Shown here one piece after another: positions 8,029-15,854 of a stretch of 64,000 nt of DNA; positions within the stretch are counted from its first letter, which is position 1; each line of letters begins with the position of its first letter. Below the pieces are notes generated by a model, which ran no database searches, was not told the DNA's origin, and saw only the letters and a program-made list of their open reading frames with translations. Origin of the DNA: JAJDOD01 sp039024895 (lineage in GTDB: Bacteria; Pseudomonadota; Alphaproteobacteria; Rhodobacterales; Rhodobacteraceae); assembly GCA_039024895.1 (NCBI GenBank), contig JBCCPJ010000001.1, positions 248,001 through 312,000 of the forward strand, written 5' to 3'. The position numbers and the translations under genes were made by a program.

Positions 8029-9413
8029 GTCAACGCCTCCCTCCAGCGGGCAATTTGTGCGCGGACCTGCTCCGGCGCGGTCCCGCCATAAGATGTGCGG
8101 CTTGCGACCGAGTTGTCCACTCCCAACACGTTGTAGACGTCTTCTGTAATGGCCCCATGGGCGGATTTCATCTGCTCAAGGCTCAACTCCGGCAGATCGA
8201 TGCCAGCGCCCTCTGCCAAGGCAACAAGGCGGCCGGTGACGTGATGCGCTTCCCGAAATGGCAGCCCGGCTTCGCGCACCAACCAATCCGCAAGGTCTGT
8301 GGCCGTCGAGAAACCGGACGACGCCGCAGCGCGCAATGCGTCCGGATTTGCGCTCAGGTCGCGCACCATGCCCTCCATCGCTGCGAGGGCGAGCATCAGG
8401 CTATCGGCCGCGTCGAATACCTGTTCTTTGTCTTCCTGCATGTCCTTGGAATAGGTCAGGGGCAGCCCCTTCATGACCGTGAACAAACCAACCGTCGCCC
8501 CGAGAATTCGACCGATTTTGGCGCGGACCAATTCCGCCGCATCGGGGTTTTTCTTCTGCGGCATGATCGATGACCCTGTCGAAAACCGGTCGGACATGGT
8601 CACAAAGCGGAACTGCGCTGAGGACCAAATCACCAGTTCTTCCGCCAGTCGCGACAGATGCATCCCGCAAATCGCGCTTGCTGCCAGGAACTCCAGCGCG
8701 AAGTCCCTGTCGCTCACGGCATCCAGGGAATTGCCCACGGGACGATCGAAACCCAACGCCTTCGCGGTCATATCGCGATCAATCGGAAAAGAAGTACCCG
8801 CAAGCGCCGCGGCACCGAGGGGGCTTTCGTTCATCCGCCGACGCGCATCTTCAAACCTTGTGGCATCGCGGCCCAGCATCTCCACATAGGCCAGCATATG
8901 ATGCCCCCATGTGACGGGTTGCGCCGTCTGCAAATGCGTAAAGCCCGGCATCACCCATTCCGCACCCGCCTCTGCCTGCGCCAACAGCGCCTTTTGTAGC
9001 GCCCGTATGCCCCCAATCGCCGCATCGCACTGCCCGCGCACCCAAAGCCGGAAATCCGTCGCCACCTGATCGTTTCTGCTGCGCGCCGTATGCAGCCGCC
9101 CGGCAGGCTCTCCGATCAACTCCTTGAGCCGCGCTTCCACGTTCATGTGGATGTCTTCCAAGGCGGTCGAGAACTTAAAAGTGTCGGTTTCAATCTCTGA
9201 CAAGACCGTGAGCAGACCTTTCCGGATCGCTTCCGCATCGTTATCCGTAATGATGCCTGTGGCAGCCAACATGGCGGCATGGGCGCGTGAGCCTTCGATG
9301 TCTTGCGCGGCGAGACGCTGGTCAAAGCCGATGGAGGCGTTAATTGCCTCCATAATGGCGTCCGGACCGGCGGCGAACCGCCCGCCCCACATCGAATTCG
9401 CGTCGTCAGTCAT
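8025..9413 (-). CDS. argH: Argininosuccinate lyase ArgH
   Basis: Splits argininosuccinate into arginine and fumarate, the last step of arginine biosynthesis, as a cytoplasmic tetramer. The 462-residue length is normal. The fumarase/ASL superfamily signature GSSIMPQKKNPD lies around residue 280, the N-terminus has the typical MWGGRFA, and HTARSRNDQVATD carries substrate-binding residues. The ATG at 9413 is only 14 bases from the ATG of the divergent thioredoxin-like gene, so the promoters must overlap or lie inside the opposite gene. The stop overlaps the start of mini-lipoprotein A. Confidence 0.96.
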   Translation of the reverse strand: MTDDANSMWGGRFAAGPDAIMEAINASIGFDQRLAAQDIEGSRAHAAMLAATGIITDNDAEAIRKGLLTVLSEIETDTFKFSTALEDIHMNVEARLKELIGEPAGRLHTARSRNDQVATDFRLWVRGQCDAAIGGIRALQKALLAQAEAGAEWVMPGFTHLQTAQPVTWGHHMLAYVEMLGRDATRFEDARRRMNESPLGAAALAGTSFPIDRDMTAKALGFDRPVGNSLDAVSDRDFALEFLAASAICGMHLSRLAEELVIWSSAQFRFVTMSDRFSTGSSIMPQKKNPDAAELVRAKIGRILGATVGLFTVMKGLPLTYSKDMQEDKEQVFDAADSLMLALAAMEGMVRDLSANPDALRAAASSGFSTATDLADWLVREAGLPFREAHHVTGRLVALAEGAGIDLPELSLEQMKSAHGAITEDVYNVLGVDNSVASRTSYGGTAPEQVRAQIARWREALT

Positions 9414-9427
9414 TAGGAGTGCGTCCC

Positions 9428-9985
9428 ATGCGTCGTCTGTTACTCGCCGTCCTCTACACAGGGTTCGCCCTCACTGCAAACGCAGCCCTTGCGGATATGT
9501 CCGAATTGGAGGCGATGCGCGAAGGTACGATGAAAAAGCTCATCTTCTCTGAACCTGCACCGGTGTCCGATGTGACGTTCACCCATGCCGATGGCGGCGA
9601 TTTCACGCTGGATGGCTTTCACGGCAAGCATGTTGTGGTCAATTTCTGGGCCACATGGTGCGCACCGTGCCGCAAGGAAATGCCCATGCTCTCCGAGCTA
9701 CAAACCGAATTTGGCGGTGACAGTTTCGAAGTCGTTACTATCGCCACGGGCCGCAATGACCTGAATGGCATAAAGCGCTTCTTTGCTGAAATCGAAGTGG
9801 ATAACCTGCCGCTTTATCTCGACCCGAAACAAGCCCTCGCCCGCGACATGGCCGTCCTTGGTCTGCCGATTACGCTGATACTCGATCCCCAGGGCCGTGA
9901 AATCGCGCGCATGCGGGGCGATGCCGATTGGAACAGCGAAAGCGCCAAGGCAATCATCGCAGCACTGATTGCGGGGCAAACCTGA
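9428..9985 (+). CDS. TlpA-like periplasmic thiol:disulfide oxidoreductase
   Basis: A 185-residue thioredoxin-fold protein with an N-terminal signal sequence (MRRLLLAVLYTGFALTANAALA). The redox motif WATWCAPC has Cys78 and Cys81, and the cis-proline region is LGLPITLILDPQG. TlpA/ResA-type proteins reduce periplasmic disulfides, often for cytochrome c or cytochrome oxidase assembly. The start at 9428 was chosen because AGGAG lies eight bases upstream; an in-frame GTG at 9419 is the alternative. It diverges from argH with almost no spacer, which I associate with Rhodobacterales. Confidence 0.85.
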   Translation: MRRLLLAVLYTGFALTANAALADMSELEAMREGTMKKLIFSEPAPVSDVTFTHADGGDFTLDGFHGKHVVVNFWATWCAPCRKEMPMLSELQTEFGGDSFEVVTIATGRNDLNGIKRFFAEIEVDNLPLYLDPKQALARDMAVLGLPITLILDPQGREIARMRGDADWNSESAKAIIAALIAGQT

Positions 9986-10219
9986 CGCGGCATGCTCGTT
10001 TGCAAGCTTTGCTGAAAGTCCAGACACTCGGATAGATGCCCCAAACGTCCACTTCGGTCACCTCAGCCCACGGTACAACTGCGGTTCTATCCTTTCGGAT
10101 TTTGGCGCTAAGTGTGTTCGGAGCGGCGAAAGTTGCGCCATCTTTTTCAAAGTGTCACTTTGCGGGCCAATTGATGGAGCCCCGGTCGCCGGACCAGCCT
10201 ATCGCAAAGGAAAACCTCC

Positions 10220-11224
10220 ATGGCATCGGTGTCGATCATTGTGACCCAGTACTTTGCAAGAGCGGCCGGTTTTGATCTAACGCCCGAAGGGTGCTTGTCA
10301 CACGGCGACGAGACCTTGCTGGAAGTGTCAGTGACGCAGGGCAAAATCGCGGCGCAGTCGCATTTCGATATTCTTGGGCTCGTTGCCAAGCACGTGCCCG
10401 ATCGCGCGACAGTGTCGATCCGGCACGCACGATCAATTGACATCGACAAGCTTGGGACGCTCGCTTTGGCTTGCAAGGCCGCACCCGACGTTGGCGGTGT
10501 GCTGCAAAGGATGGCGCGATATCACTCACTCTTGTCCGACAGCGTCCGCTACGAACTTGTTACATCGGATCATGCTGTCATGCTTCGACAAGAGCTTCTT
10601 GCGGGGTCTGGTCCAGGTCTGGTTTTTTCGCCGGAGGCTGGGTTGTCGGCGATGTTTCAAGCCATCGATCAGTTGGCGGCGGAAAAAGTCTATGCGCAGT
10701 CGGTCACCTTCCGGCATGAGCCGCCCCGCGATGCCCATCTCTTTGAAGAGTTCTTCGGCTGTCCCGTCGAATTCGGTCGCGAGGCGGACGGTATCCTCTT
10801 TTCAGAAGCGACGCTGCAAAAGGAGAACCGGCTTGGGGATCGCGCATTGTCGGACTTCCTCACAAAGCACCTTGAAGCCGAGCTTGAGCAACTCAAATCC
10901 GAGCCGTCGCTTGTGCGGACTACGAAAGAAGAAATTGCGCGCGTGCTCAGCGAAGGTCTGCCAAAGATGGCAGATGTCGCCCGCGAGTTGGGGTTAAGCG
11001 TCCGATCCTTCCATCGTCGTCTCGCAGAACATGGTGTCAATTTCCAAACGCTGGCCGAGGAGACGCGCCGCGAGCTTGCCCTGAGCATGCTGCGCGATGA
11101 AGCCCGCCCGCTTTCCGAGATCGCGTTCTTGACGGGGTTCTCAGAACAGAGTGCGTTCAACCGTGCCTTCAAACGTTGGACGAACAAAACGCCCGCCTCT
11201 TACCGGAAATCTCTCCCGGGTTAG
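10220..11224 (+). CDS. AraC-family regulator with arabinose-binding-like N-terminal domain
   Basis: A 334-residue transcription factor. Residues about 1-200 match the AraC ligand-binding-like domain of the group that includes OruR/ArgR-like regulators. The C-terminal 100 residues hold two helix-turn-helix units, with MADVARELGLSVRSFHRRLAEHG as the first and the conserved LSEIAFLTGFSEQSAFNRAFKRWTNKTPASYR-type second unit (about residues 290-330). AAAGGA precedes the ATG. The NmrA, DUF4345 and DUF1772 genes follow in the same direction within about 100 bases of each other and are the obvious candidate targets. The ligand is unknown. Confidence 0.85.
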   Translation: MASVSIIVTQYFARAAGFDLTPEGCLSHGDETLLEVSVTQGKIAAQSHFDILGLVAKHVPDRATVSIRHARSIDIDKLGTLALACKAAPDVGGVLQRMARYHSLLSDSVRYELVTSDHAVMLRQELLAGSGPGLVFSPEAGLSAMFQAIDQLAAEKVYAQSVTFRHEPPRDAHLFEEFFGCPVEFGREADGILFSEATLQKENRLGDRALSDFLTKHLEAELEQLKSEPSLVRTTKEEIARVLSEGLPKMADVARELGLSVRSFHRRLAEHGVNFQTLAEETRRELALSMLRDEARPLSEIAFLTGFSEQSAFNRAFKRWTNKTPASYRKSLPG

Positions 11225-11330
11225 AGGCACCTTTGGCCGCCTCGGTCAAAAGCCTGGCGGGCGCTGTCAATAACACAGCAACGCGAATGCCTATCCCTTG
11301 GTCATCACATTCAGCCAAGGAGCATCCTTT

Positions 11331-12158
11331 ATGCAATCTCAACCTATTCTCGTCGTCGGCGCCAATGGCAAGACCGGCTCTCGCGTTGTCGCACGTCTTG
11401 AAGACAAGGGCATTGCCGTGCGTCGCGGTTCGCGTGGTGCGGACATCCCCTTTGATTGGGAGAACCCTGAAACATGGGCACCGGCCCTGTCTGGCGTCAG
11501 CAGGGCCTACGTCACCTACTTCCCCGACCTCGCATTCCCCGGCGCTGTCGAAAAACTGGACGCTTTTACAAAAGTCGCGAAAGACGCTGGTCTTGGTCAC
11601 ATCGTGCTGCTTTCCGGTCGCGGCGAACACTTCGCCAGCATGGGTGAAGAGATCGTCCGCAATTCGGGCCTTCCCTTCACCATCGTCCGGGCCGCATGGT
11701 TCGCGCAGAACTTTAGCGAAGGCTATCTTCGTGATCCCATTCTGGGTGGCGTCCTGCCGATGCCTGGCGGCGATATTGCAGAGCCGATCATCGACATTGA
11801 TGACATTGCCGATGTGGTGGTTGCCGCACTTACCGAAGACGGGCACCTCGGCAAACGCTACGAGGTGACGGGGCCTCGTCTGATGACTTTCGCCGAAATG
11901 GCTAACGTTCTGTCCACCGCGCTTGGTCGACATATCCAACATTTGCCGATCAGCTTCGAGGATTTTCACGCCAATGTTGCGGCGTCGGGTGATGACTTCG
12001 TCGCCGACGTGTTCACTCAGATTGCCCGCGAAACGCTCGATGGTCGGAATGCCCACTTGGCCGACGGCGTAGAACGCGCTCTGGGGCGAAAGCCGCGCGA
12101 CTTCGCCCAGTTTGCCGAAACCGCCGCATCCCGTGGCGTCTGGGATCAGGCAGCCTAG
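11331..12158 (+). CDS. NmrA-like NAD(P)-binding protein
   Basis: A 275-residue atypical SDR of the NmrA/SDR-a5 type. The Rossmann loop VVGANGKTGSRV is at the N-terminus, and VLLSGRGEHFASMGEE and TIVRAAWFAQNF are typical downstream segments. Such proteins are NAD(P)H sensors or quinone/aldehyde reductases; this one cannot be assigned more closely. The start at 11331 was chosen from AAGGAG eight bases upstream, although the frame opens earlier at 11298. It is the first gene after the AraC regulator and probably heads an operon with DUF4345 and DUF1772. Confidence 0.8.
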   Translation: MQSQPILVVGANGKTGSRVVARLEDKGIAVRRGSRGADIPFDWENPETWAPALSGVSRAYVTYFPDLAFPGAVEKLDAFTKVAKDAGLGHIVLLSGRGEHFASMGEEIVRNSGLPFTIVRAAWFAQNFSEGYLRDPILGGVLPMPGGDIAEPIIDIDDIADVVVAALTEDGHLGKRYEVTGPRLMTFAEMANVLSTALGRHIQHLPISFEDFHANVAASGDDFVADVFTQIARETLDGRNAHLADGVERALGRKPRDFAQFAETAASRGVWDQAA

Positions 12159-12245
12159 GCAAGCTCAGCGCCCTACCCACATCCATGCCAAAGAGGCGCG
12201 ATCCCACGCGCGCATTAACACTCAACGAAAAGATCGGAATGACTT

Positions 12246-12653
12246 ATGACACTGACAAAGCTTGAAAAAACAACACTCGCCATTTCTGGCCTCACGGCCA
12301 TCGGCATTGGTGGCATGATCACCTTAGCGCCACATAGTTTCTACGCCAGTTACGGCATCTTCTTGGGTCAAGACCCCAGCCTGCTTAGCGAGTTGCGAGC
12401 CCCGGGTGCCGGACTTACGACGCTGGGCCTCATGATGCTCTTGGGCATCTGGCGGTCGTCGGTCGCGCAACTGGCGGTGGCGGCGACCCTGATTGTCTTC
12501 CTCGCCTTTCCGGCGGGGCGGTTCATCGGGATTGCCCTTGATGGCATGCCATCCGCTGGCATCGTCGCCGCGTTGATCCTTGAAATCGTCATCGCTGCCC
12601 TTAGCCTCTTTGCGTTCCGCAAGCGCTTGGTCAGTCGCTCGATCCATCCCTGA
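12246..12653 (+). CDS. DUF4345-like four-helix membrane protein
   Basis: A 135-residue integral membrane protein with four hydrophobic helices (LAISGLTAIGIGGMITL, GAGLTTLGLMMLLGIW, LAVAATLIVFLAFPAG, IVAALILEIVIAALSLF) and the SELRAPGAGL loop I associate with DUF4345. Its function is unknown. It sits between the NmrA-like gene and the DUF1772 gene, all forward, so it is likely part of the AraC-controlled cassette. Confidence 0.72.
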   Translation: MTLTKLEKTTLAISGLTAIGIGGMITLAPHSFYASYGIFLGQDPSLLSELRAPGAGLTTLGLMMLLGIWRSSVAQLAVAATLIVFLAFPAGRFIGIALDGMPSAGIVAALILEIVIAALSLFAFRKRLVSRSIHP

Positions 12654-12712
12654 ACACGCAAGCGGTGCGCAGGTGATGCGCGCCGCTTCCTTTAATTGAG
12701 GAGAGACATCTC

Positions 12713-13222
12713 ATGTCACCTTTCATCTTTTTCGCCCTTCAGTTTGCCATCATTGCCTATGCCCTGGTGGGCGGCGTCTTTCTGGCGTTCTCCGATTTCA
12801 TCATGCGCTCGCTTGCCCATACCGGCGGCATTGGCGGCGTCGATGCGATGCAGGTTATCAACCGGGAGGTCTTTCGTTGGGTCTTCATGACGCTGTTTAT
12901 TGGAATGGCCCCGGTTTCTCTTGCGATTGCGGCCTATGGCGGGTTTTTCGTAGGTAACGGACCCGGGACCATGTTCGTACTCGCGGGCTTGATCTACTTT
13001 ATCGGATGCTTTGGCGTGACAGTATTCTGCAATGTCCCAATGAATGAAGCGCTTGCGCGCATGGAAGCCTCGTCTGCGACCGCTCAGGACTATTGGACCG
13101 GAACCTATCTGCCGCGGTGGACGTTCTGGAACACCGTACGAACCTTTGCCTCGGCACTTGCTGCGGCCTTTTTGTTGTTCGGCATGCTTTGGATGACGCA
13201 AACCCAGGCGCAACCAACTTGA
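12713..13222 (+). CDS. DUF1772 / anthrone oxygenase-like membrane protein
   Basis: A 169-residue protein with four membrane segments, starting with FIFFALQFAIIAYALVGGVF. The NREVFRWVF and NVPMNEALA motifs are characteristic of the DUF1772 family, which includes fungal anthrone oxygenases and many uncharacterised bacterial proteins. The C-terminal YLPRWTFWNTVRTFAS is also typical. GGAG precedes the ATG. It is the last gene of the AraC-adjacent cassette and is followed after ten bases by a clear rho-independent terminator. An oxygenase activity on an aromatic substrate is possible but not shown. Confidence 0.78.
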   Translation: MSPFIFFALQFAIIAYALVGGVFLAFSDFIMRSLAHTGGIGGVDAMQVINREVFRWVFMTLFIGMAPVSLAIAAYGGFFVGNGPGTMFVLAGLIYFIGCFGVTVFCNVPMNEALARMEASSATAQDYWTGTYLPRWTFWNTVRTFASALAAAFLLFGMLWMTQTQAQPT

Positions 13223-13232
13223 ACATTTGGTG

Positions 13233-13260
13233 GACGGGGCCCGCGAGGCCCCGTCTTTGT
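13233..13260 (+). terminator. Rho-independent terminator of the NmrA-DUF4345-DUF1772 cassette
   Basis: A nine-base perfect stem, GACGGGGCC paired with GGCCCCGTC, has a five-base loop (CGCGA) and is followed by TTTGTT. It lies ten bases after the DUF1772 stop and just before the end of the convergent kinase gene. The other orientation lacks a T-run, so it serves mainly the forward strand. Confidence 0.8.
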
Positions 13261-13755
13261 TCACGCGCCCTCGTGAACGACAAGATTGAAGCCTTCGTCC
13301 GGTGTCGGCGGGCTAAAATATGCACCAATCAGATGGAACTGCTCTTCGGTCACAGAAAACGGATGCAACCCGCTGTCGTTCCGCTTGCGCAACCGCGCTA
13401 GGCAAAGCTCATCCGGTGGCACAAGAAGGTGCAAGTCATGATCGACACCTGTCTGATCGATCAAGCCGCGCATCCACTGCCGACTTTCGACGGTGTTAGC
13501 CTGAAAATCGAGCACCACAGACATTCCTGAATTGAGCAACTGCACAATATGCGGTGCCATCGCGGCACGGAGCTTTGTCGCACATTTCGAATAGTCTTTT
13601 GGCGTGTGCATCTCATCTGCAAAGAGCGCGGCAAGCCATTCATCTTCCGAGATCAGAAGGGTGTTGTCCTCTGCCGCCAACTTGGCAGCCAGTGTCGATT
13701 TGCCAGCAGCGACTTTGCCGCACAGCAGGTACAACTTAGGAGGTGGTTTTGTCAT
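13261..13755 (-). CDS. P-loop kinase / AAA_33-type ATP-binding protein
   Basis: A 164-residue P-loop protein. Walker A is GKVAAGKST about 15 residues from the start, ISEDEW is the region of the likely catalytic acid, and VVLDFQANT acts as the Walker B strand. The overall layout resembles small-molecule kinases of the AAA_33/zeta-toxin/chloramphenicol-phosphotransferase group. The substrate is unknown. The ATG at 13755 was chosen because it leads straight into the Walker strand; the only earlier in-frame start is a TTG at 13803. No antitoxin-like partner gene is adjacent, so I do not call it a toxin. It stands alone on the reverse strand. Confidence 0.72.
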   Translation of the reverse strand: MTKPPPKLYLLCGKVAAGKSTLAAKLAAEDNTLLISEDEWLAALFADEMHTPKDYSKCATKLRAAMAPHIVQLLNSGMSVVLDFQANTVESRQWMRGLIDQTGVDHDLHLLVPPDELCLARLRKRNDSGLHPFSVTEEQFHLIGAYFSPPTPDEGFNLVVHEGA

Positions 13756-14092
13756 GGGTGATACGCTTTCATTGATGGCTAGGCGGCACGTGACGCCGTT
13801 CAATCAAGCATAGATACCGCGCCGCACCACCGGCAATTGGTCGGCACCCAAATTGGCCGCGACGGTCAAAAGAGTGGCCCTGCTGGTCAATCCACTCGAA
13901 GCAGCGCGGCTTATTCAGTTCCTAACAACACCGATAAGGACGACCGTCATGCAGTTTCATTGCCTCTGCTTCTCATTTCTTTCCTTGTGCCTTGCCGCTG
14001 GTTGGAACGCCGCACTCTTTCTCTGATCAAGGATCATATGAAGCCGTTTTGCCTAAGCCCTTCACTCAAATTCCCATCCGATGGAGATCCCC
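13756..14092 (+). other. Intergenic region, divergent promoters expected
   Basis: This 337-base gap separates the reverse kinase gene from the forward HAD-like gene and must hold promoters for both. It contains a 25-codon open frame at 13949-14026 with a hydrophobic core, but nothing supports its expression. I see no RNA gene or strong hairpin here. Confidence 0.4.
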
Positions 14093-14770
14093 ATGAAAGC
14101 TCTCATCATCTGTTCCGTCCATGCTGTCTGCGACATCGCCCCGATGGAACGGGACGCCTTTAACGCGGCATGCGCAACGCATGGTGTTTCTGCGCGCCTG
14201 ACCTCCGAGGACCACACCCGTATCCTGGCAAACGCAACAATGCTTGACGTTCTAAATCACCTGCCCGGCTCGAAGTGCCAGCGCAAGATGTTGGTGACCA
14301 GCTACCTTGATACCCTGAACGATCATATCTGGAGCGCGTCTGTCCCCGCACATAAAAGCACGTTCGCGACGTTGCTTGATCCGAACGGGCATACAAGGCC
14401 GACCGGATTTGTCTCGGACTATCCCTTGCTGACCAGCAACCTTGTCCGATCCGCTGCTTTGCTGACAAATGCAACGAAGCTCGGGCACCTGACAACGCTC
14501 GCCGATCCGTTGAATGTACAAAGTTCAGCGGCCGGCCTTGCAGCTTCTGCGGCGTCGCTCAACGTGAACCACTCGGACGTTGAAGTTCTTGTTGCCTATC
14601 AACGCGACTTTGAAGCGGCTCGGTCGCTGGGTATGGAGTCACGTTTCATTGCGGAACGGCCGCCGATCACGGCTTCTGGGAAGCGCCACCGCGAACACAC
14701 ACGACCGTTTCCTGTTGGCGCTTTGTTGGGCGGCATGCCAAATCACCAACCGCTCAAAATCGTGGCCTAG
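14093..14770 (+). CDS. HAD-like protein with lost catalytic aspartate
   Basis: A 225-residue protein that reads like a CbbY/phosphoglycolate-phosphatase-type HAD hydrolase. The first strand and cap start match (ALIICSVHAVCDIAP, then ERDAFNAACATHGV), there is a mid-protein SNLVRSAALL helix, and a late VAYQRDFEAARSLGMESRFI segment corresponds to the motif IV helix. In active family members the first strand carries DxDGT/DxDGV; here it reads SVHAV, so the nucleophile and the acid are both replaced, and the late Asp pair is also missing. The start at 14093 has GGAG six bases upstream. It is either a binding-only pseudo-enzyme or a decaying gene. The HAD assignment is by eye. Confidence 0.6.
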   Translation: MKALIICSVHAVCDIAPMERDAFNAACATHGVSARLTSEDHTRILANATMLDVLNHLPGSKCQRKMLVTSYLDTLNDHIWSASVPAHKSTFATLLDPNGHTRPTGFVSDYPLLTSNLVRSAALLTNATKLGHLTTLADPLNVQSSAAGLAASAASLNVNHSDVEVLVAYQRDFEAARSLGMESRFIAERPPITASGKRHREHTRPFPVGALLGGMPNHQPLKIVA

Positions 14771-14859
14771 GAAAGCGGCGTCGCCGAACCTCGCCATTTT
14801 CAACTTCGTTGCATACTGTTCTGCACAAACGCAGTTCGGCATCAGCGAGGGCACAGCAA

Positions 14860-15723
14860 TTGGACATATTTGTTACTTCTCTGCTGTCTTTTGCGGTTGT
14901 GGTAATCATGTTCAGCCTCGGTCTGGGGCTTACGCCGTTGGACTTTCGGCGCATTATCGAGCGTCCCCGTGCCTTTTGCATAGGAGCGCTCAACCAAATC
15001 GTGCTCATACCAATCGTCGCTTACGTTGTCATTTTGGTCTTTGGCTTCACGGCTGAAACCGCCGTGGGGATGATGATCCTCGCCGCTTGTCCCGGAGGCG
15101 CTGCAAGCAACGTCATAACAAAGCTGGCGCATTGGGATGTGGCGCTTTCGGTGACATTGACCGCCACATTCAGCCTAACCTGCGTTCTGACAATTCCCGT
15201 CGTTCTCAGTTTTGCCATGGCCCATTTCATGGGGGCAGCGGCACCGGACGTGGACATCGCGTCGACGGCTATCACCGCCTTCCTGCTAACGGCACTTCCA
15301 ATCGCTCTTGGTGTAACAGCGCGTGCTGCCGCACCGAAGATGACAGCGTCAATCGCGCCGATATTGAGTAAACTCGCCGTGGTTCTCTTTGCTGCGGTTA
15401 TTGCTGGAGCAATCGCGTCAAATTGGCGGGTCGTGCAAGACAATTTCGCGCAACTTGGCATGGCGCTTTTTGTGCTGGTCGCCTCGCTGTCCATATTGGG
15501 TTTTGGTGTTTCTTGGTGCCTCGGGTCGTCGGACACGGAGGCAAAGACAATCTCGATTGAAACCGGCGTGCAGAACGGAGCGCTGGCCTTGGCGTTGTCG
15601 GGGCTATTGATCGCAAACGGTCCGACATTCAACGCATTTGCAATTCCCGCAGCACTATACAGCGTTGTGTGGCTTGCCACTGCACTGCCGGTATTTCTGT
15701 TCGTAGGTCTGCGAGGCCGGTAG
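14860..15723 (+). CDS. Bile acid:sodium symporter (BASS) family transporter
   Basis: A 287-residue membrane protein with about nine to ten hydrophobic segments. Family marks are the first segment IMFSLGLGLTPLDF, the conserved CPGGAASNVITKLA loop at the first discontinuous helix, and the ETGVQNGALALAL segment near the end. BASS members take up organic anions with sodium; bacterial substrates include keto acids and pantoate, so the substrate here is open. A TTG at 14860 gives the normal family start; the frame extends to another TTG at 14809. It follows the HAD-like gene by 89 bases in the same direction. Confidence 0.85.
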   Translation: MDIFVTSLLSFAVVVIMFSLGLGLTPLDFRRIIERPRAFCIGALNQIVLIPIVAYVVILVFGFTAETAVGMMILAACPGGAASNVITKLAHWDVALSVTLTATFSLTCVLTIPVVLSFAMAHFMGAAAPDVDIASTAITAFLLTALPIALGVTARAAAPKMTASIAPILSKLAVVLFAAVIAGAIASNWRVVQDNFAQLGMALFVLVASLSILGFGVSWCLGSSDTEAKTISIETGVQNGALALALSGLLIANGPTFNAFAIPAALYSVVWLATALPVFLFVGLRGR

Positions 15724-15854
15724 ACCTGCCGCTTACCCCGCGACAATTGGCTTGAATCGGACATCTGGCCCTACCAGCACCCGGTCTCTGGCCCTACACG
15801 TCGAGTCTCATTTATCCACTTTGGTGCAGTCCAAACCTGCAGGGAATCGCGGCC

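Noticed and set aside
11169..12056. Reverse 295-codon open frame opposite the NmrA-like gene
   Set aside because: No motif, no ribosome site and full overlap with a supported gene.
13949..14026. 25-codon frame with a hydrophobic core upstream of the HAD-like gene
   Set aside because: Too short to judge, with no ribosome site.
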